Shown here: piece after piece, positions 5,844 through 8,565 of the stretch
How positions within the stretch are numbered: position 1 is the stretch's first letter
Layout: the number at the start of each line of letters is the position of its first letter
Source: Desulfuromonadales bacterium
GTDB lineage: Bacteria > Desulfobacterota > Desulfuromonadia > Desulfuromonadales > UBA2294
Direction of reading: 5' to 3'
NCBI GenBank assembly: GCA_014859615.1
Contig: JACUTX010000101.1
Location: forward strand, 1 to 8,565
DNA length: 8,565 bases
The notes under the pieces: generated by a model
What the model was told of the DNA's origin: nothing
The model's input: only the letters and a program-made list of their open reading frames with translations
Databases searched by the model: none
Position numbers and translations under genes: made by a program

Positions 5844-6613
5844 AGCCCCTGACAGTTTCGTTCAAAAATAATTCGCAACCCCTCCAGGGTCAGATTCGGG
5901 TCAATCCGGTCGATCGTCTCCGCAGCGTCGGAGAGCAAAACCGCCAGGCCGCCGGTTGCAAAGACGGTCGGATCAGCACCGAGCTCCGACTTCATCCGGT
6001 TAACAATCCCGTCGACCAGACCGGCATAACCGTAGAACAGGCCAGCCTGAATACTGTTGACGGTGTTTTTAGCCACTACCAGCGGCGGTCGGGCAATCTC
6101 CACCCTCGGCAATTTGCTCGCCCTTGCAAACAGGGCGTCAGCTGACACATTCAACCCCGGAGCAATCGCACCACCTAGATACTCCCCTTTTGCCGAAACA
6201 TAATCAAAAGTTGTCGCCGTACCGAAGTCGACGACAATCAGGGCCTTTTTGACCTGCTCATAGGCTGCGACGGCATTAACGATGCGATCGGCGCCAACTT
6301 CACGTGGATTATCGTAGAGAATCGGCATGCCGGTCTTGATGCCGGGACCGACGATCAACGGCTGTCGCTTAAAATAATGACGACAGAGACCATCCAGCGT
6401 TTTGAGCATCGGCGGAACAACACACGAGACAATGACATTTTTGACATCAGGAAAATAAATCTGTGACAGGCCGAACAGCTCATGAATCAAAATCGCGTAT
6501 TCATCCACGGTCCGCGCCTCATCAGTCCGCAAGCGCCAATCGTGCAGAAGCTGACGGCCACGATACAGGCCGAGGACGGTATTCGTATTTCCAACATCGA
6601 TAACCAGCAACAT
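5840..6613 (-). CDS. coaX: Type III pantothenate kinase
   Basis: A 257-residue cytoplasmic kinase of the ASKHA fold that phosphorylates pantothenate with ATP, the first step of coenzyme A synthesis. Type III enzymes are insensitive to CoA feedback and usually need a monovalent cation. Motifs in order: DVGNTNT (6-12, phosphate loop with Asp6), SCVVPP (63-68), GADRIVNA (107-114) with the catalytic-type Asp109, [10 protein letters not shown] (128-137) with the metal/phosphate Asp129, GGAIAPG (147-153) and FATGG (218-222). The length is the family norm. The ATG at 6613 is 4 bases after the birA stop, and AGCAGGGGGG lies 9 bases upstream, spanning the end of birA, so translation is probably coupled. 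It is the last gene of the cofactor operon; its stop codon overlaps the promoter of the next unit. No type I (CoaA) kinase is present in the window. Confidence 0.96.
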   Translation of the reverse strand: MLLVIDVGNTNTVLGLYRGRQLLHDWRLRTDEARTVDEYAILIHELFGLSQIYFPDVKNVIVSCVVPPMLKTLDGLCRHYFKRQPLIVGPGIKTGMPILYDNPREVGADRIVNAVAAYEQVKKALIVVDFGTATTFDYVSAKGEYLGGAIAPGLNVSADALFARASKLPRVEIARPPLVVAKNTVNSIQAGLFYGYAGLVDGIVNRMKSELGADPTVFATGGLAVLLSDAAETIDRIDPNLTLEGLRIIFERNCQGL

Positions 6614-6617
6614 AGGT

Positions 6618-7604
6618 TTAAGCCCCCCTGCTCAACAAGCGGACATCACCCGCCAGAACTTTCTCGGTAATCCCCCCGTCCAGCGACAACAATAACGCCC
6701 CGGATTCATCGACTCCACTGACCTGACCGACTCGCTGATAACTCTGATAATCGACTTCAACCCACTGATCAATCATATTGCATCGGCTCTCCCACTCCTG
6801 CTTGAGCGGCAAAAACCCTGTCGACAGGTAAGAGGCATAGAGTTGATCAAGAGAGCGTAAAAGCGCCTGGGTAAACTTAAGACGTGAGACCGTCTTCCCC
6901 TCTTCAAGCAACAACGAAGTAGCCGGAGTGCGAAGATCAGACGGAAATTGTTCGGTGCGCATATTCAGATTTACACCGATACCGAGCACCAGATAATGAA
7001 TCTGTTCGGTTTCGGCATTTAATTCATTCAAAAGGCCAGCGACTTTGCGCCCGTTAAGCAAAACATCATTCGGCCATTTCAACTGAGGCAAAAAAGAGCC
7101 TGTCGCTTCAATCGCCTGTGCAACGGCAACAGCCGATAAAAATGTCAACTGGGTGGCGAAACGCGGCGAGATCGGCGGACGAAGAATAACAGAAAGGTAG
7201 AGATTCACACCGGACGGAGAGAACCAGCTCCGCCCTAATCGTCCCTTGCCACCGTTTTGGCTGTCGGCGATGACCACCGTCCCCTCGCGCGCACCGGCGT
7301 CGGCAAGGATGCGCGCCTGTGCATTGGTCGAATCGGTCTCATCAAAATAGATCACCTCGCAACCGACAGACCGGGTCTGCAACCCCGACGTCACTTCCGC
7401 CGGCAACAGCCGATCCGGCAGAGAGAGAAGCCGGTACCCCCGCGACGGAATCGCTTCGATTTCGTAGCCGTTGTCGCGCAGCTGGCTGATATGCTTCCAG
7501 ACGGCTGTCCTGGATATCCCGAGTTTACGACAGACCTCTGCACCGGACAGAAAATGATCGGGTCTGTTTTTAAACAGCTCAAGAATCGTGTCGCGAGTCG
7601 TCAT
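6618..7604 (-). CDS. birA: Bifunctional biotin-protein ligase / biotin repressor
   Basis: A 328-residue protein that makes biotinyl-5'-AMP from biotin and ATP and transfers biotin to a lysine of the acetyl-CoA carboxylase carrier subunit and other carboxylases. An N-terminal winged helix-turn-helix (about 1-62, recognition helix near [11 protein letters not shown] 30-40, wing PSRGYRLL 53-60) marks it as a group II ligase able to repress biotin genes. The catalytic domain shows FDETDSTN (87-94), the biotin/adenylate loop [10 protein letters not shown] (118-127), KWPND (177-181) with the key Lys, GRKVAGLL (185-192) and GIGVNLN (208-214). A small SH3-like C-terminal domain follows (about 278-325). 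The glycine loop has Lys120 where E. coli has Arg in GRGRRG, a common variant. It begins 7 bases after the nadC stop, with only a weak GAGA-type binding site, so it probably depends on coupling. No recognisable BirA operator was found in the window. Confidence 0.96.
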   Translation of the reverse strand: MTTRDTILELFKNRPDHFLSGAEVCRKLGISRTAVWKHISQLRDNGYEIEAIPSRGYRLLSLPDRLLPAEVTSGLQTRSVGCEVIYFDETDSTNAQARILADAGAREGTVVIADSQNGGKGRLGRSWFSPSGVNLYLSVILRPPISPRFATQLTFLSAVAVAQAIEATGSFLPQLKWPNDVLLNGRKVAGLLNELNAETEQIHYLVLGIGVNLNMRTEQFPSDLRTPATSLLLEEGKTVSRLKFTQALLRSLDQLYASYLSTGFLPLKQEWESRCNMIDQWVEVDYQSYQRVGQVSGVDESGALLLSLDGGITEKVLAGDVRLLSRGA

Positions 7605-7611
7605 AAACGTC

Positions 7612-8442
7612 TCAGGGAGTAAACAGCATGGAGATATCGACAGCCTTGACAGAGTGCGTCAACGCCCCGACAGAAATCAGATCGACACCGGTTTCGGCAA
7701 TCTCTCGCACCGTCTCCAGAGAGACACCGCCCGAGGCTTCGGTCCTGGCCCGACCGGCGACCAGCTGAACCGCTTCACGCAACTGCTCAAGCGTCATATT
7801 GTCGAGCAGAATGATATCGGCCCCGGCTTGCAACGCCTCTGTGACCTCAACTATATTCGTCGTTTCAACCTCAATCTTGAGAGTATGCGGAGCACGGGCA
7901 CGAGCCCGCTCTATGGCAACAGTAATGCTCCCTGCGGCGGTAATGTGATTTTCCTTGATCAATACTCCGTCATAAAGAGAGGTCCGGTGATTACTGCCGC
8001 CACCCGTGCGTACCGCATACTTGTCGAGGACCCGCAAACCCGGCATCGTTTTACGGGTATCGACAACAATCGCATCGGTTGCCGCCACTTCGCGGACAAA
8101 ACTGGATGTCATCGTCGATATGCCACTCATCCGCTGCAGCAGATTCAAGGCGACACGCTCACCCTGAAGCAGAGAAGAAGCAGGCCCCTTCAACCAGGCA
8201 AGAACCTCTCCTTTCTGGACCTTTTGTCCGTCGGCAATGAGCCCCTCAAAAGCGATATCAGGATCGATCGCCTTGAACACCTCGGCCGCAACATTGATAC
8301 CGGCCAGAACAAAATCCTCTTTCGCGATCAGTTCGGCCCGGCTGACCAGTTCGGAAGAGACGGTCGCCTGAGTTGTAATATCACCCGAGCCGATATCTTC
8401 TTGCAGGGCGGTTTCAATGATCCGACGCAATTCAAAATCCAT
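7612..8442 (-). CDS. nadC: Nicotinate-nucleotide pyrophosphorylase (carboxylating)
   Basis: A 276-residue quinolinate phosphoribosyltransferase. It converts quinolinate and PRPP to nicotinate mononucleotide, CO2 and pyrophosphate, the last step of the de novo route specific to NAD. Motifs: EDIGSGDITT (15-24), GERVALNLLQRMSGIST (94-110), DTRKTMPGLR (128-137) with PRPP/quinolinate-binding Arg and Lys, KYAVRTGGGSNHR (141-153), DGVLIKENH (158-166), EVE (191-193), ILLDNM (211-216), EASGG (235-239) and ISVGALTHS (256-264), the usual family order and length. A TTG at 8454 would add four residues, but the ATG at 8442 is preferred: TTGGAG sits 6 bases upstream and overlaps that TTG. It is the first gene of the cofactor operon. 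nadA and nadB are not in the window. Confidence 0.97.
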   Translation of the reverse strand: MDFELRRIIETALQEDIGSGDITTQATVSSELVSRAELIAKEDFVLAGINVAAEVFKAIDPDIAFEGLIADGQKVQKGEVLAWLKGPASSLLQGERVALNLLQRMSGISTMTSSFVREVAATDAIVVDTRKTMPGLRVLDKYAVRTGGGSNHRTSLYDGVLIKENHITAAGSITVAIERARARAPHTLKIEVETTNIVEVTEALQAGADIILLDNMTLEQLREAVQLVAGRARTEASGGVSLETVREIAETGVDLISVGALTHSVKAVDISMLFTP

Positions 8443-8448
8443 AAAGAT

Positions 8449-8454
8449 CTCCAA
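8449..8454 (-). promoter_or_regulatory. Ribosome binding site fixing the nadC start
   Basis: TTGGAG on the minus strand, with its GGAG core 6 bases before the ATG at 8442, gives normal spacing. The alternative start TTG at 8454 is part of this site and has no comparable site of its own. Confidence 0.8.
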
Positions 8455-8478
8455 GGAAAATAACCGTGTTGCTGATCG

Positions 8479-8507
8479 ATTTTATAGCACAAAACCAGGA
8501 GATCCAA
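8479..8507 (-). promoter_or_regulatory. Probable sigma70 promoter for nadC-birA-coaX
   Basis: On the minus strand TTGGAT (8507-8502, four of six bases of TTGACA) is followed by 17 bases and TAAAAT (8484-8479, five of six of TATAAT), within TATAAAAT. The start would fall near 8472, leaving a leader of about 30 nt. The -10 matches that of the EF-G-2 promoter. Confidence 0.55.
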
Positions 8508-8529
8508 CAACAATTTCACCAGAAAGCAA

Positions 8530-8563
8530 CCGATTTAACCTTTACTTCAATCCGATCAATCGG
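8530..8563. repeat. CCGAT / ATCGG short repeats upstream of the nadC promoter
   Basis: CCGAT occurs at 8530-8534 and again at 8552-8556 (22 bases apart, about two helical turns). ATCGG at 8559-8563 forms the palindrome CCGAT-CA-ATCGG with the second copy. They lie 23-56 bases upstream of the predicted -35, a position suited to an activator or upstream operator. The pattern is short, close to the window edge and could be chance. Confidence 0.3.
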
Positions 8564-8565
8564 TA

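Noticed and set aside
8443..8454. TTG start for nadC at 8454
   Set aside because: The TTG is part of the TTGGAG ribosome binding site for the ATG at 8442, and the shorter protein fits the family.
7588..8463. 291-codon plus-strand open frame antisense to nadC
   Set aside because: It mirrors nadC almost exactly, has no ribosome binding site or recognisable domains, and the minus-strand frame encodes an unmistakable NadC.
1..8565. CRISPR array, defence system, prophage or integrative element
   Set aside because: There are no regularly spaced repeats and no cas, nuclease, integrase or transposase genes. All genes are housekeeping or conserved envelope genes in tight operons.

Overview
The window is a compact, wholly leftward (minus-strand) block of eight protein-coding genes from a bacterial chromosome of roughly 50% GC. 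The gene set suggests a Desulfuromonadota-type deltaproteobacterium (Geobacter/Desulfuromonas/Pelobacter group): a nadC-birA-coaX cofactor cluster, a second EF-G paralogue, a SPOR protein and a helical-repeat protein of unknown function. This assignment is inference from gene content and protein style, not from a marker gene. There are no rRNAs, tRNAs, CRISPR arrays, transposases or phage genes.

In the direction of transcription, the right third (8442 down to 5840) is a tight cofactor operon. It holds nadC (NAD de novo synthesis), birA (biotin-protein ligase with a DNA-binding domain) and coaX (type III pantothenate kinase, first step of CoA synthesis), separated by only 7 and 4 bases. A plausible sigma70 promoter (TTGGAT-17-TAAAAT) lies about 30 bases upstream of the nadC start. 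All three genes serve acyl-carrier and redox cofactors, and coaX and birA both feed carboxylase and fatty-acid metabolism.

The middle and left parts (5701 down to 308) form a second transcription unit: an EF-G-2-type GTPase, a membrane-anchored protein with two SPOR-like repeats, an unnamed helical-repeat protein, a MogA/MoaB-type molybdopterin adenylyltransferase and an MgtC/SapB-family membrane protein, with gaps of 4 to 23 bases. It appears to have its own near-consensus promoter (TTGACA-17-TAAAAT), whose -35 box overlaps the coaX stop codon. The predicted leader of about 107 nt contains two perfect stem-loops, which makes it the most interesting regulatory stretch here.

The left end (1-307) is non-coding. 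It holds a nested palindromic REP/dRS3-like element just past the mgtC-family stop codon and a separate 8-bp perfect hairpin. The right end (8443-8565) is the nadC upstream region, with short CCGAT/ATCGG repeats cut by the window edge.

Most of the window is ordinary housekeeping sequence. I see no clearly new biological system. The points worth checking are the structured EF-G-2 leader, the histidine-to-tyrosine change in the EF-G-2 G3 motif, the SPOR plus helical-repeat gene pair in a translation-factor operon, and the palindromic repeat.
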